The position numbers and the translations under genes were made by a program. The notes under the pieces were generated by a model. That model ran no database searches. It had not been told where the DNA came from and was given only the letters and a program-made list of their open reading frames with translations. Shown piece after piece: positions 10,620 through 18,816 of a DNA stretch of 64,000 bases (positions are counted from its first letter, which is position 1; each line of letters begins with the position of its first letter). This DNA comes from Allobosea vaviloviae (GTDB lineage: Bacteria; Pseudomonadota; Alphaproteobacteria; Rhizobiales; Beijerinckiaceae): the NCBI RefSeq assembly GCF_001298265.1, contig NZ_LGSZ01000052.1, forward strand, positions 124,001 through 188,000. Reading direction: 5' to 3'.

Positions 10620-10908
10620 CGATGCTCTCCGAAACAACGCGACACGATGGACGGCGAAGCTGGAGCGAGGCCTGCGGCAGCTATGCGAGAGCCCGCCGCA
10701 GAACGAAGCGGCCGCGAGTTCGCCAATTCTTGGCGACCGTCGACGCACCCCCCGAACCGCCCCGCGCCCTATCGTGGTTGGGCGGGACTTGTCCTGGAGA
10801 GAATTGTCCGGCCGCGCTTAAAGAACGTTTAAGCGTGGATTCTTTTGAATCACTGCGCTGGCAACGGGATTCAGCTTCCGTTAGGGGATGTGGCGGCGCC
10901 CAAATACT
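10620..10908. promoter_or_regulatory. Chemoreceptor upstream region with a CtrA-type box
   Basis: This 289-base gap before the chemoreceptor holds no gene. At 10815-10835 there is a perfect inverted repeat (CGCTTAAA, 5-base spacer, TTTAAGCG). Inside it TTAA (10818-10821), seven bases, TTAA (10829-10832) equals the full CtrA consensus TTAA-N7-TTAA. CtrA is the alphaproteobacterial response regulator that often drives motility and chemotaxis genes. It lies about 185-200 bases before the start codon. The remaining sequence is GC-rich with no other clear signal. Confidence 0.5.
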
Positions 10909-11322
10909 TCAGTCTTCCGCCGGCCTCGGAACCGGGCGCGGCCGGCCCTCCTCGTCGATCGCGACGAAGGTGAAGGTCGCATCCGTGACCTTCTCGTGGA
11001 TACTGGTGCGGAAACGCCGGGCCCAGGCCTCGACATGGATCTTCATCGAGGTCCGGCCGACCGACTCGACCTCGGTGTAGACGCTGAGCACGTCGCCGAC
11101 CTTGACCGGCCGGATGAAGGTCATCGCATCGACGGCGATGGTGACAACGCGCCCCTGCGCCCGGTCGACGCCGGCGATGCCGCCGGCGGCGTCCATGCGC
11201 GACATCACCCAGCCGCCGAAGATGTCGCCATTGGCGTTGGTGTCGGCGGGCATCGCATTGATGCGCACCGTCAGATTGCCGCGCGGCGCCTCGTCCTGCG
11301 CCACGCCCGCTTCTCTCGTCAT
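10909..11322 (-). CDS. Acyl-CoA thioesterase, YciA-like hotdog protein
   Basis: 137 residues from the ATG at 11322. Hotdog fold with 'NANGDIFGGWVMSRMDAAGG', the YciA/BFIT signature carrying the catalytic Asp region and the CoA-binding helix, then 'VTIAVDAMTFIRPVKVGDVL'. These enzymes hydrolyse a broad set of acyl-CoAs in the cytosol. It ends RPRPVPRPAED. It lies about 90 bases downstream of the methionine synthase gene on the same strand, but a functional link is not evident. Confidence 0.85.
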   Translation of the reverse strand: MTREAGVAQDEAPRGNLTVRINAMPADTNANGDIFGGWVMSRMDAAGGIAGVDRAQGRVVTIAVDAMTFIRPVKVGDVLSVYTEVESVGRTSMKIHVEAWARRFRTSIHEKVTDATFTFVAIDEEGRPRPVPRPAED

Positions 11323-11411
11323 CGGCTCAACCCCTCGTCGAATCCCTGCCATTGGAGCATGCGCCGCCGCGCCTGCGCCAGATGGAAAGGAGGGGTGACG
11401 AAGTGGCCGGT

Positions 11412-12437
11412 TCAGGCCGCGCGCAGTTCCTTGCGCACCAGCGCCGCACCCGCCGCCAGCGCCGCGAGCTTGCCGTAGGCGACCTCGGACGTCATCGGCG
11501 CGAGGCCGCAATTGGTGCAGGGATAAAGCTTCTCCGGCGCGACGAAGGCGAGTGCGGCGCGGATCGTGGCGGCAACCTCCTCGGGCGTCTCGATCGCGTT
11601 CGAGGCGACGTCGATCGCACCGGCCATGACGTCCTTGCCGTCGAGCAGCCTGATCAGGTCGAGCGGCACCTTGGAGTTGCGGCACTCCAGCGAGACCTGG
11701 TCGATCGAGCTCTTGGCGATCGCCGGGAAGGTCTGCTCGTAATGACGCCACTCCGCGCCGAGCGTCGCCTTCCAGTCGTTGTTGGCCTTGATGCCGTAGC
11801 CATAGCAGATATGGACGGCGGTCTTGGCCGTCAGACCCTGCGCGGCGCGCTCCAGGCAGGCGATGCCCCAGTCCGGGACCTCCTTCATATAGACGTTGAA
11901 GGCCGGCTCATCGAACTGGATGACATCGACGCCCAGCGCCTGAAGCTCATGCGCCTCCTCGTTCAGCACGGCCGCGAACGCCATGGCGAGGTCCTCGCGC
12001 CGGCCGTAATGCTCGTCGGCGATCGTGTCGACGATCGTCATCGGGCCGGGCAGCGTGAATTTCAGCTTGTGGGTGGTGTGCGCACGTGCGGCCTGGGCCT
12101 CCATGCTGTGGACCGGCCCCTTGCGGTGGATCGCGCCCGTCACAGTCGGCACCTCCGCGTCGTAGCGGTTGTTGCGGATGCCCATGATCGTCTTCTTGTC
12201 GAAATCGATCCCGCCGAGATTGGCCAGGAAGCCATGCACGAAATGCATCCGCGCCTGCTCGCCGTCGCCGACGATGTCGATGCCGGCATCCTCCTGCAGC
12301 TTCACCGACAGGATCGTCGCATCGCGCCGGCCCTCCTGCAGGGCGACGCCCTCGAGCTTCCACGGCGCCCAGAGGCGCTCGGATTCGGCGAGCCAGGTCG
12401 GCTTGGGCAGGCTGCCGGCGATGGTGGTGAGAAGCAT
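11412..12437 (-). CDS. Stand-alone core methionine synthase (MetE C-terminal-type, cobalamin-independent)
   Basis: 341 residues from the ATG at 12437, less than half of MetE (about 750). It contains only the catalytic barrel: the zinc ligands are present as HIC (His, Cys), the Glu of SLECRN and the Cys of CTNCGL. 'IQFDEPAF' and 'TLPGPMTIVDT' are conserved family blocks. Short core-MetE proteins transfer a methyl group to homocysteine, in several families from donors other than methyltetrahydrofolate. No DUF1852 (MesX) partner is adjacent, so assignment to the MesD type is not supported. No SAM riboswitch was recognised upstream. Confidence 0.8.
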   Translation of the reverse strand: MLLTTIAGSLPKPTWLAESERLWAPWKLEGVALQEGRRDATILSVKLQEDAGIDIVGDGEQARMHFVHGFLANLGGIDFDKKTIMGIRNNRYDAEVPTVTGAIHRKGPVHSMEAQAARAHTTHKLKFTLPGPMTIVDTIADEHYGRREDLAMAFAAVLNEEAHELQALGVDVIQFDEPAFNVYMKEVPDWGIACLERAAQGLTAKTAVHICYGYGIKANNDWKATLGAEWRHYEQTFPAIAKSSIDQVSLECRNSKVPLDLIRLLDGKDVMAGAIDVASNAIETPEEVAATIRAALAFVAPEKLYPCTNCGLAPMTSEVAYGKLAALAAGAALVRKELRAA

Positions 12438-12584
12438 GAACTTTGAAACCCTTGCAAGTGACGTCGAGGGGCGAGACGGGAGCCTGCGCAGCCTCCCGCC
12501 GCGCCCCGAATCCGTCCCGGCCAGCCGGGCGGCTCCCTCTATAGCCAGCGACCGGTCTGGCCGCCAGCACCGACGCAACAATGA

Positions 12585-13775
12585 TCAGTTCGGGTAGAGA
12601 TCGCGATAACCGAGCTTCCAGGTGTCACGCTGGGCGCCGAAATCGAACTTGTTCTCGAATGCTTCCAGGCCCGCGCGACACATCTTCTGCGGCGAATTGT
12701 CGAAGCGCTGCATCAACGCCTGCCTGGCGACCTTGCGCTTCTGATCGGTGTTGAATTCCGTGTTGAGCCTTGCATAGACGGCCGCTGTGACGCGGCTCCA
12801 CTCCGCATTCGCCATGTTGCGGTCGTAGTCCGAAAGGCCGCTCATGTTGCTTCGCAGCAAGGGCGACATCGACGGCGGCGAAAGATGGCCGAGTGCCCAG
12901 GAGACCTCGGCATAGACAAGGCCCCGATAAGCGGCAAACCGCGCATGCGTGTCCGAGACATTGACGAAGGTGATGCAGGCATCGGCGATGCCGACGAAGA
13001 TGCCGATCGGAGCCGCCACTGTCGCGATCGTCTCGAGCAGCGCGCTTTCCACGAAGATCGCGACAGTGGCATCGACGATGTCGATGGCGTTGCCGAGATA
13101 GCCGAGATACGTCACCACATTGCCGATGAACTTCGCCTCCTCGCCCTTGATGTTGTAGTCCTCCTGCAGGACGCGCTCGATGATCTTCTCCTGTTGGGTC
13201 TTCGGCAGAGGAGGGGCAGGCGTCGGCTTTTTCGGCACGGGCTGGTTGGTCTTCTCCATGAACCGCAGATACTGCTCGTAATCATAGATCGACTCGCCGA
13301 TCCGCAGAGGCCCGGCATGAGGGCGAACGACAGGTGTCAGCACCTCCCCGTCGATTCTGACGAAGGTGTCGAACTTGAACGGATTGCCGTAGATCGCGAT
13401 CGCATAGCGCGACGGCCAGTCGCCCGGCCTGACCACGATCTCGCCGTCATCCCCCATCTCGATCGTCAGGACACCGCGCCTGAACTTCCTGACCGGCTCC
13501 AGCAGCCGCCGCGTCGGGCCGGTGAGGAAGGCGTTGAGGTTCTTCAGCGAATTGCCCTGCGGATCGATGCGGCCATCCGGATCGGTCCAGCCGAATTGGG
13601 TCTTCTGGAAATGCTTGATCGCGCCGATGCTCTCGCCGCCGATCGACCCGTCGACACCGATGGCCGGCATGGTCTGCGTCGCGCGCCAGCGGTTGAGCGC
13701 GACCTGGACCGCTCTGACCTCGGTGCCCTTGTTGACGCCGCCGGCTCCGACGGACCCTGAAAGCTTGATCTCCAT
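12585..13775 (-). CDS. Peptidoglycan-binding-like protein with hydrophobic helical C-terminal half, unknown function
   Basis: 396 residues from the ATG at 13775 (GAGG eight bases upstream). Residues 1-85 resemble a peptidoglycan-binding domain ('VNKGTEVRAVQVALNRW', 'VDGSIGGESIGAIKHFQ', 'DGRIDPQGNSLKNLNAFL'). Residues 90-180 are beta-rich, 200-215 are Pro/Lys-rich, then two strongly hydrophobic helices (about 240-300, around 'AIDIVDATVAIFVESALLETI' minus its ends) and a helical tail. There is no signal peptide. The N-terminal domain is of the kind found in secreted effectors and phage-tail-like proteins. No secretion genes or immunity-like gene are recognisable nearby. Confidence 0.6.
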   Translation of the reverse strand: MEIKLSGSVGAGGVNKGTEVRAVQVALNRWRATQTMPAIGVDGSIGGESIGAIKHFQKTQFGWTDPDGRIDPQGNSLKNLNAFLTGPTRRLLEPVRKFRRGVLTIEMGDDGEIVVRPGDWPSRYAIAIYGNPFKFDTFVRIDGEVLTPVVRPHAGPLRIGESIYDYEQYLRFMEKTNQPVPKKPTPAPPLPKTQQEKIIERVLQEDYNIKGEEAKFIGNVVTYLGYLGNAIDIVDATVAIFVESALLETIATVAAPIGIFVGIADACITFVNVSDTHARFAAYRGLVYAEVSWALGHLSPPSMSPLLRSNMSGLSDYDRNMANAEWSRVTAAVYARLNTEFNTDQKRKVARQALMQRFDNSPQKMCRAGLEAFENKFDFGAQRDTWKLGYRDLYPN

Positions 13776-14012
13776 GACGATCCTCGCGAGGTGCGGCGCG
13801 CTCGACGACCGGACGTCGTCTCGTGGCGGTAACCGAACTGTCGCAGCGCTTGCGGTCGGCCGCTGTTCCCGAGGGAACCGGTGGTCCATCGCAAAGGGGA
13901 ACGCGCCGCTCGCCCCGGCGCGATCATCCGCGCTAGGATCGCGGCTGGAGAGGGCTTGGCAGCCGGTGACAGGCTGGCGGCAGCGTCAAGGAACACGCAG
14001 GAGAGCGACGAC

Positions 14013-14435
14013 ATGGCCGCAGCCCAACCGATGATCTGCATCGCGCTACGCTATGCCGATGCCGTGAGAATGTATGACTGGCTGATCGAGGCCTTCGGTT
14101 TCGAGAAGCATGCCGCCTTCTATTCCGAGGACGGCAGGACGCTGCTGCATGGCGAGTTGCGCATGGGTACGAGCTTCGTCATGCTCGGCTCGGCGGACGG
14201 CAACGACTTCGGCAAGCTGGTCTCGCGGCCCGCCGAACTCGGCGGCACGACAGCCTCGCCCTATATCGCGACCGACGACATCGACGCGCGCTGCGAGCGT
14301 GCCCGCAGGGCAGGCGCCGAGATCTGCATGGAGCCGAAAGACCAGCCCTATGGCAGCCGCGACTTCATCGCCAAAGACCCGGAAGGGCATGTCTGGTGTT
14401 TCGGGACGTACCGGCCTGGCGCGGTCGCGACCTGA
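14013..14435 (+). CDS. VOC-family (glyoxalase/bleomycin-resistance fold) protein
   Basis: 140 residues from the ATG at 14013 behind CAGGAGAGCGACGAC. It shows the beta-alpha-beta-beta-beta pattern: 'ALRYADAVRMYDWLIEAFGF', 'RMGTSFVMLGS', 'PYIATDDIDARCERARRAGA' and the closing 'DFIAKDPEGHVWCFGTY'. This is the subgroup close to PhnB-like and glyoxalase-like proteins that bind a metal or small ligand. The substrate cannot be inferred. It stands divergent from the peptidoglycan-binding-like gene and convergent with an MFS gene. Confidence 0.8.
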   Translation: MAAAQPMICIALRYADAVRMYDWLIEAFGFEKHAAFYSEDGRTLLHGELRMGTSFVMLGSADGNDFGKLVSRPAELGGTTASPYIATDDIDARCERARRAGAEICMEPKDQPYGSRDFIAKDPEGHVWCFGTYRPGAVAT

Positions 14436-14460
14436 GCGCACCGCTATTGAGAGAGCGGTC

Positions 14461-15681
14461 CTAGGCGACCACCAGCTTCCGCCGCGCCCGCATCATCAGC
14501 CAGCACACCACGGTCAGATTGATCAGGTTCCAGGCCAGCCCGTTGAGGAAGGCGGCGCGGTAGGAGGCGAAGGCGTCGAAGATGGCGCCCGAGACATAGC
14601 CGCCGAAGGCCATGCCGAGGATCGTCGCCGACATCACGATGCCGATGCGCATGCCAGCCTCGCGCGCCGGCAGGTATTCGCGAATGATCACCGCATACAT
14701 CGGCACGATCCCGCCCTGGAACAGGCCGAAGATGCCGGTGACGACGAACAGCGAGGTCAGCCCGTCGAACCAGAGATAGAGAAACAGCGCCAGACCCTGC
14801 ATCAGCGAGCCCAGCGCCAGCGTCGCAGCCCCGCCGATCCGGTCGGAGACGAAGCCCGAGCCGATACGGCTGATGATGCCTAAGCCCAGCATCAGCGACA
14901 GCATCTCGGCGCCGCGCGCCACGCCATAGCCGAGATCGCCGCAATAGGCGACGATATGGACCTGCGGCATCGCCATCGCCACGCAGCATGAGAAGCCCGC
15001 GACCGCCAGCAGCCACTGCAGCTGATTGGCCGAGAGTCCGAGATCGCCGCGCGCGCCTTCGCTCGCCGCGTCTTGGGCCGCCATGCTCGCCGCCGAGGGG
15101 CGCCGCCGAAAGAAGGGCGCAAGCGGCAGCATGATCGCCATGACCGCGATGCCGATGCCGATATGCGTCGCCCGCCAGCCATGGTTCGCCAGCCCCCAGG
15201 TGATGACCTGCGGCCAGATCACCCCCGCCAGATAGCTGCCCGATGCGCCGAAGACGACGGCGAGCCCGCGATGCCGGCGAAACCAGTGCGAGAGATCGGC
15301 GATCAGCGGTGCAAACCCCGCGCCTCCGCCGATACCGATGAAGAGATGCACCAGCGCGAACTGCCACAGCGTCTGCGCGAAGCCCGCGACGATGTATCCG
15401 CAGCCCAGCAGCAGCGCGCCGAGCACGATCGGCACGATGATACCGTAGCGGTCGGCGACCCGGCCCATCGCGATATTGCCGAAGCCGAAGCCGAGCATCA
15501 CGCAGGTATAGGGCAGCGCGGCGCCCGCACGCAGCGTGCCGAATTCGGTCTGCACCGAGGGCAGCACCACAACGACCGACCAGGTGCCGACGCAGGCCGC
15601 GGTGCCGACCAGCAGCGCGACCGCCAGCCGCAGCCAGGCATAGGACGAATCCGGCGCATAGCGCTGATCCTCAGGGGTCAT
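14461..15681 (-). CDS. MFS transporter
   Basis: 406 residues with 12 predicted membrane segments. The first half has 'GFGFGNIAMGRVADRYG', the loop 2-3 motif of the major facilitator superfamily, and the second half has 'RIGSGFVSDRIGGAATLALG'. The start ATG has GAGGAAAC directly upstream. Overall shape recalls oxalate/formate-antiporter-like or monocarboxylate permeases of the inner membrane, but the substrate is unknown. It is transcribed alone between a VOC gene and a DJ-1/PfpI gene. Confidence 0.85.
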   Translation of the reverse strand: MTPEDQRYAPDSSYAWLRLAVALLVGTAACVGTWSVVVVLPSVQTEFGTLRAGAALPYTCVMLGFGFGNIAMGRVADRYGIIVPIVLGALLLGCGYIVAGFAQTLWQFALVHLFIGIGGGAGFAPLIADLSHWFRRHRGLAVVFGASGSYLAGVIWPQVITWGLANHGWRATHIGIGIAVMAIMLPLAPFFRRRPSAASMAAQDAASEGARGDLGLSANQLQWLLAVAGFSCCVAMAMPQVHIVAYCGDLGYGVARGAEMLSLMLGLGIISRIGSGFVSDRIGGAATLALGSLMQGLALFLYLWFDGLTSLFVVTGIFGLFQGGIVPMYAVIIREYLPAREAGMRIGIVMSATILGMAFGGYVSGAIFDAFASYRAAFLNGLAWNLINLTVVCWLMMRARRKLVVA

Positions 15682-15823
15682 GTTTCCTCAGGCGCCGATT
15701 CCAGACGATGGCGTTCTCTGCGCGAGGATTAGGCAGTGAGACGGGCGACGGCAAGCGCACCCGTGGCGGGACAGGGGCGCGTCGATGCAGGTCGACACGC
15801 CCCGACACCCGATCCGGCGAGCT

Positions 15824-16417
15824 TTACGCGGCCCGGCGCTCGTGGCGGCCCTCGTTGACCTCCTCGATGATCTTGGCGACGAAGGCCGGCAGATCGTCAG
15901 GGTTGCGCGAGGTCACGACGCCCTTGTCGGCCACCACGGTGGAATCCTCCCACTGCGCGCCGGCATTGATCATGTCCTGCCGGATCGTCTTGTAGGAGGT
16001 CAGCCTGCGCCCCTTGGCGATGCCGGTGTCGATCAGCAGCCAGGGAGCATGGCACACCGCCGCCACGACCTTGCCCTGCTGGAAGAAGGTCTTGATCAGG
16101 CTCAGCGCCTGGGGATTGCCGCGCAGCGTATCGGGGTTCATCTGCCCGCCGGGCAGGACGATGGCGTCATAGGCGTCCGCGCTGACCTCGTCGAGCGTCC
16201 GGTCGACCTTGACGGCCTTTCCCCAGTCCTTCTGGTCCCAGCCGGTGATCTCGCCGGACTCGGGCGAGGCGACATGGACGGTCGCACCGGCCTCTTTGAG
16301 CTTGGTGTGGGGGATGTCGAGCTCGGACTGCTCGAAGCCGTTGGTGGCGAGGATGAGAATGCTCTTGCCTGCGAGACTGCTGCTGCCTGCAAGGCTCGTG
16401 GTGGTTTGGGCGCTCAT
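15824..16417 (-). CDS. DJ-1/PfpI family protein (YhbO-like)
   Basis: 197 residues from the ATG at 16417, preceded by AAGGAGG. Motifs of the PfpI subgroup are present: 'ILATNGFEQSEL' with the conserved Glu, 'IVLPGGQMNPDTLR', nucleophile Cys in AAVCHAPWLL, and 'KGVVTSRNPDDLPAF'. Members have been described as proteases, and YhbO/YajL as protein deglycases acting on glycated residues; the activity is debated. Cytosolic and likely stress-related. Confidence 0.9.
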   Translation of the reverse strand: MSAQTTTSLAGSSSLAGKSILILATNGFEQSELDIPHTKLKEAGATVHVASPESGEITGWDQKDWGKAVKVDRTLDEVSADAYDAIVLPGGQMNPDTLRGNPQALSLIKTFFQQGKVVAAVCHAPWLLIDTGIAKGRRLTSYKTIRQDMINAGAQWEDSTVVADKGVVTSRNPDDLPAFVAKIIEEVNEGRHERRAA

Positions 16418-16512
16418 GGGCGGCCTCCTTGTTCGGGTCGGGATGATGATCCGACAACCCGCGCAAGCGCAGTCCGTTCCTGCGCTGTTGCGTCGCCCCC
16501 CTCGCTCGCCAG

Positions 16513-16800
16513 CTACCGGAACACCGCCTCGCCCTGCTGGTCGACGAGCTGCTGACCCTTGACCAGCGTGAAATCGGCCGCCTCCGCCACACCGGGGAAA
16601 CGGTCGGCCCGGACGAAGCGATGGCTCTTGAGTTCGCCCTCGACCGTCTTCTCGACGATGCCGCAGAGCTGCCACTGGCCGCCCTCCTGATAGGGCGTCG
16701 CATGGATGGTGAAGCCGTTATGCTCGAGGCTCTTGACCGGGCCGGCAGGTTTCTCGTCAGCCGCCTTGCGGCCGCCGAACAGGGACTTCAGGAAGGACAT
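16513..16800 (-). CDS. HlyU-family protein
   Basis: 95 residues from the ATG at 16800, preceded by GGAGGAAAGCCCG; a 13-residue in-frame extension has no site. 'MSFLKSLFGGRKAADEKP' followed by a compact domain 'HNGFTIHATPYQEGGQWQLC' and 'HRFVRADRF' matches the HlyU (DUF/PF10115) family. The name comes from Vibrio haemolysin activator annotation; the role of the alphaproteobacterial members is not established. Confidence 0.75.
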   Translation of the reverse strand: MSFLKSLFGGRKAADEKPAGPVKSLEHNGFTIHATPYQEGGQWQLCGIVEKTVEGELKSHRFVRADRFPGVAEAADFTLVKGQQLVDQQGEAVFR

Positions 16801-17018
16801 CGGGCTTTCCTCCGGGGCAGTGACGGGGCTCGCGGACACCTAACTTGCGCAGCGACCCCCTGCCAAGCGCGACGCTCCGCTTGGCAAGCGGAAGCGGTGC
16901 GATTATGGAGGGCTCATCGGGCCTCTCTCCGTTCGTAAGCGTCTCACGTCAGGCAACGCATCCCCCGGCCATGGCCGCCTGGATGCTCCGACGGCCCGCC
17001 CTTGCGAAAGCCCTTCTC

Positions 17019-17270
17019 ATGCGACCTTCCAAATTGCGCCGCCTGCCGGCACGCTACGCTGCGGTGATGATGCCGCTGCTTCTCTCCATCATCATGACCT
17101 TCGTCGTCTCGGGAATCGCGACGATGAGGGCCCTGGGGCCGACTCCCGCCTTCCTCCAGGCCTGGCCCGGCTCATGGGTGCTGTCCTGGCTCGTCGCCTT
17201 CCCGACGCTGCTGCTGGTCATGCCGCTGGTGCGACGCCTGCTTGCGCTGCTGGTGGCCCCACCCGCTTGA
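17019..17270 (+). CDS. DUF2798 family small membrane protein
   Basis: 83 residues counted from the ATG at 17019; upstream in-frame starts (TTG at 16845, ATGs at 16905 and 16971) would add a non-conserved stretch. A basic N-terminus (MRPSKLRRLPARY) precedes two transmembrane helices, 'VMMPLLLSIIMTFVVSGIAT' and one from WVLSWLVAFPTLLLVMP, with the Arg-rich end RRLLALL. This is the DUF2798 pattern. Function unknown. Confidence 0.75.
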   Translation: MRPSKLRRLPARYAAVMMPLLLSIIMTFVVSGIATMRALGPTPAFLQAWPGSWVLSWLVAFPTLLLVMPLVRRLLALLVAPPA

Positions 17271-17276
17271 GCCCGC

Positions 17277-17711
17277 TCAGCCCGCCAGATGCAGCACGAC
17301 CTCGCGCCGGTGCGGCCTCTGGCGGTGCTCGAACAGATAGATCCCCTGCCAGGTGCCCAGCGCAAGGCGCCCATTCATCACGGGGATCGACAGCGACACC
17401 GGCGTCAGCGCCGCCTTGATATGGGCCGGCATGTCGTCGGGACCCTCATTGCGATGGACGAGATAGGCCATCGCCGGATCATCCGCCGATGGCACCAGCC
17501 GGCGAAAGAACGCGTCGAGATCGACACGCACGTCGGGATCGGCATTCTCCTGGATCAGCAGTGAGCAGGAGGTATGGCGCACGAACAGGGTCAAGAGCCC
17601 GGTCTCGATGCCGGCCTGCGCGACGAAGCCCTCGGCGCGGTCGGTGAACTCATAGAGCCCCGGCCCGCGCGTCTCGATCGCGAGGATGGTCTGCGCCGGC
17701 GTCCTCGCCAT
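17277..17711 (-). CDS. YjbQ/UPF0047 family protein
   Basis: 144 residues. 'GLLTLFVRHTSCSLLIQENA', 'DPDVRVDLDAFFRRLVP', 'HRNEGPDDMPAHIKAAL' and GTWQGIYLFEHR are the conserved blocks of the UPF0047/YjbQ family, which show weak thiamine-phosphate synthase activity in E. coli but whose main role is unknown. The conserved His and Asp residues of the family are present. It is followed ten bases later (in the direction of the opposite gene order) by the LysE-type transporter gene on the same strand, so co-transcription is likely. Confidence 0.88.
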   Translation of the reverse strand: MARTPAQTILAIETRGPGLYEFTDRAEGFVAQAGIETGLLTLFVRHTSCSLLIQENADPDVRVDLDAFFRRLVPSADDPAMAYLVHRNEGPDDMPAHIKAALTPVSLSIPVMNGRLALGTWQGIYLFEHRQRPHRREVVLHLAG

Positions 17712-17721
17712 GGTCCCTCGC

Positions 17722-18333
17722 CTATCGTTCGGTGACGGCGAGCTTGGCTCCCAGCGCCACGAAGGCCGCCGCGAAGCTGCGCCGCAGCCAGGCCATGACG
17801 CGCGGCCGGCCGATCACCTTGTCGCGCATCGCCGCCGCGAACAGCCCATAGAGCGCGAAGACGATGAAGGTCATCGCCATGAACACAGCAGACAGTTCCA
17901 GCATCCGCGCCAGCGGCGCGGCCTCGTCGGCTGCGATGAACTGCGGCAGGAAGGCGACGAAGAAGATCGAGAGCTTCGGGTTCAGCACATTGATCGCGAT
18001 ACCGTCTCGCAGCACGCGCCAGGCCGAGCGCGGATCGGCCTTCGTCTCGACCTTGAGCGCGCCATGCTCCTGCAGCGTCTGCCAGGCCATGAACAGCAGA
18101 TAGGCGACACCGGCATATTTCACGATCGCGAAGGCGAGCGCGCTCGCATGCAGCACCGCCGCGAGACCGACCATGGCGGCCAGGAGATGCGGCACGATCC
18201 CCAGCGTGCAGGCGACAGCCGCAAGCACGCTCGCGCGTGACCCGCGCGTCAGACCCGCCGCGATGGTGTAGAGCGCGCCTGTTCCGGGCGAGGCGACGAT
18301 GATGAGCGAGGTCAGCAGGAATTCGAGGGACAT
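17722..18333 (-). CDS. LysE/RhtB family amino-acid exporter
   Basis: 203 residues from the ATG at 18333. Six hydrophobic segments, 'SPGTGALYTIAAGLTRGSRA' near the N-terminus and 'GIAINVLNPKLSIFFVAFLP' in the middle, the two signatures of LysE/RhtB exporters in the inner membrane. These proteins export amino acids or derivatives such as homoserine; the substrate here is unknown. It is the upstream member of a probable two-gene unit with the yjbQ-like gene. Confidence 0.88.
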   Translation of the reverse strand: MSLEFLLTSLIIVASPGTGALYTIAAGLTRGSRASVLAAVACTLGIVPHLLAAMVGLAAVLHASALAFAIVKYAGVAYLLFMAWQTLQEHGALKVETKADPRSAWRVLRDGIAINVLNPKLSIFFVAFLPQFIAADEAAPLARMLELSAVFMAMTFIVFALYGLFAAAMRDKVIGRPRVMAWLRRSFAAAFVALGAKLAVTER

Positions 18334-18422
18334 GCGTTGCAACCTCCGGTCTGGCACGCTCAGCAAGCCGCAGCCGCGCGTCAAGATCAAGCCGTGCGAT
18401 CAATGCCGCTGATGGGACCGAT

Positions 18423-18451
18423 CAATTAGTTAGGTATTGACCTAACAATTG
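18423..18451. promoter_or_regulatory. ArsR-family operator
   Basis: GTTAGGT (18429-18435), ATTG, ACCTAAC (18440-18446): a perfect 7-bp inverted repeat. It extends outward as CAATT/AATTG with a one-base offset on the left, giving 12 matched bases per arm. It ends three bases before the first ATG of the regulator gene, so binding would block initiation of the operon: autoregulation is the natural reading. Confidence 0.7.
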
Positions 18452-18453
18452 CG

Positions 18454-18816
18454 ATGCTGTTCGATTTCCCCATGACCGCAGCCCAGCCCGCCCTCGACCA
18501 GGCCTTCCGCGCCCTCTCCGACCCTACCCGGCGCGCGGTCGTCCAGGCTTTGGGCCGCGGGCCGGCCTCGGTGAGCGATCTCGCCAGGCCGTTCGAGATG
18601 GCCCTGCCGAGCTTCCTCCAGCATCTCAAGGTTCTCGAGGAGTCAGGGCTCATCACCACCGCCAAGGCCGGGCGCGTCCGCACCTGCACCTTGCACAAGG
18701 AACCTCTCGCCGCCGCCGAGACTTGGCTGGAGGCGCAACGCAACCTCTGGACGCAGCGCCTCGACCAGCTCGACGCCTTCGTCCTGCAATTGAGAAACGA
18801 CGAGGAGACCCCATGA
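18454..18816 (+). CDS. ArsR-family transcriptional regulator
   Basis: 120 residues if the ATG at 18454 is used; the ATG at 18472 (MTAAQPALDQ) gives a start closer to homologues. Neither has a Shine-Dalgarno sequence because the operator occupies that space, so the message may be leaderless. Winged helix: 'FRALSDPTRRAVVQALGRGP', 'SVSDLARPFEMALPSFLQHL', 'VLEESGLITTAKAGRVRTC'. No arsenic-type Cys pair is seen in the recognition helix. Regulators of this branch are commonly paired with an SRPBCC protein, as here (ATGA overlap with the next gene). Confidence 0.88.
   Translation: MLFDFPMTAAQPALDQAFRALSDPTRRAVVQALGRGPASVSDLARPFEMALPSFLQHLKVLEESGLITTAKAGRVRTCTLHKEPLAAAETWLEAQRNLWTQRLDQLDAFVLQLRNDEETP

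Noticed and set aside
12438..12584. A SAM riboswitch before the core methionine synthase gene
   Set aside because: The sequence lacks the conserved SAM-II core as I know it. A short GGGAG/CTCCC stem is all that can be drawn.
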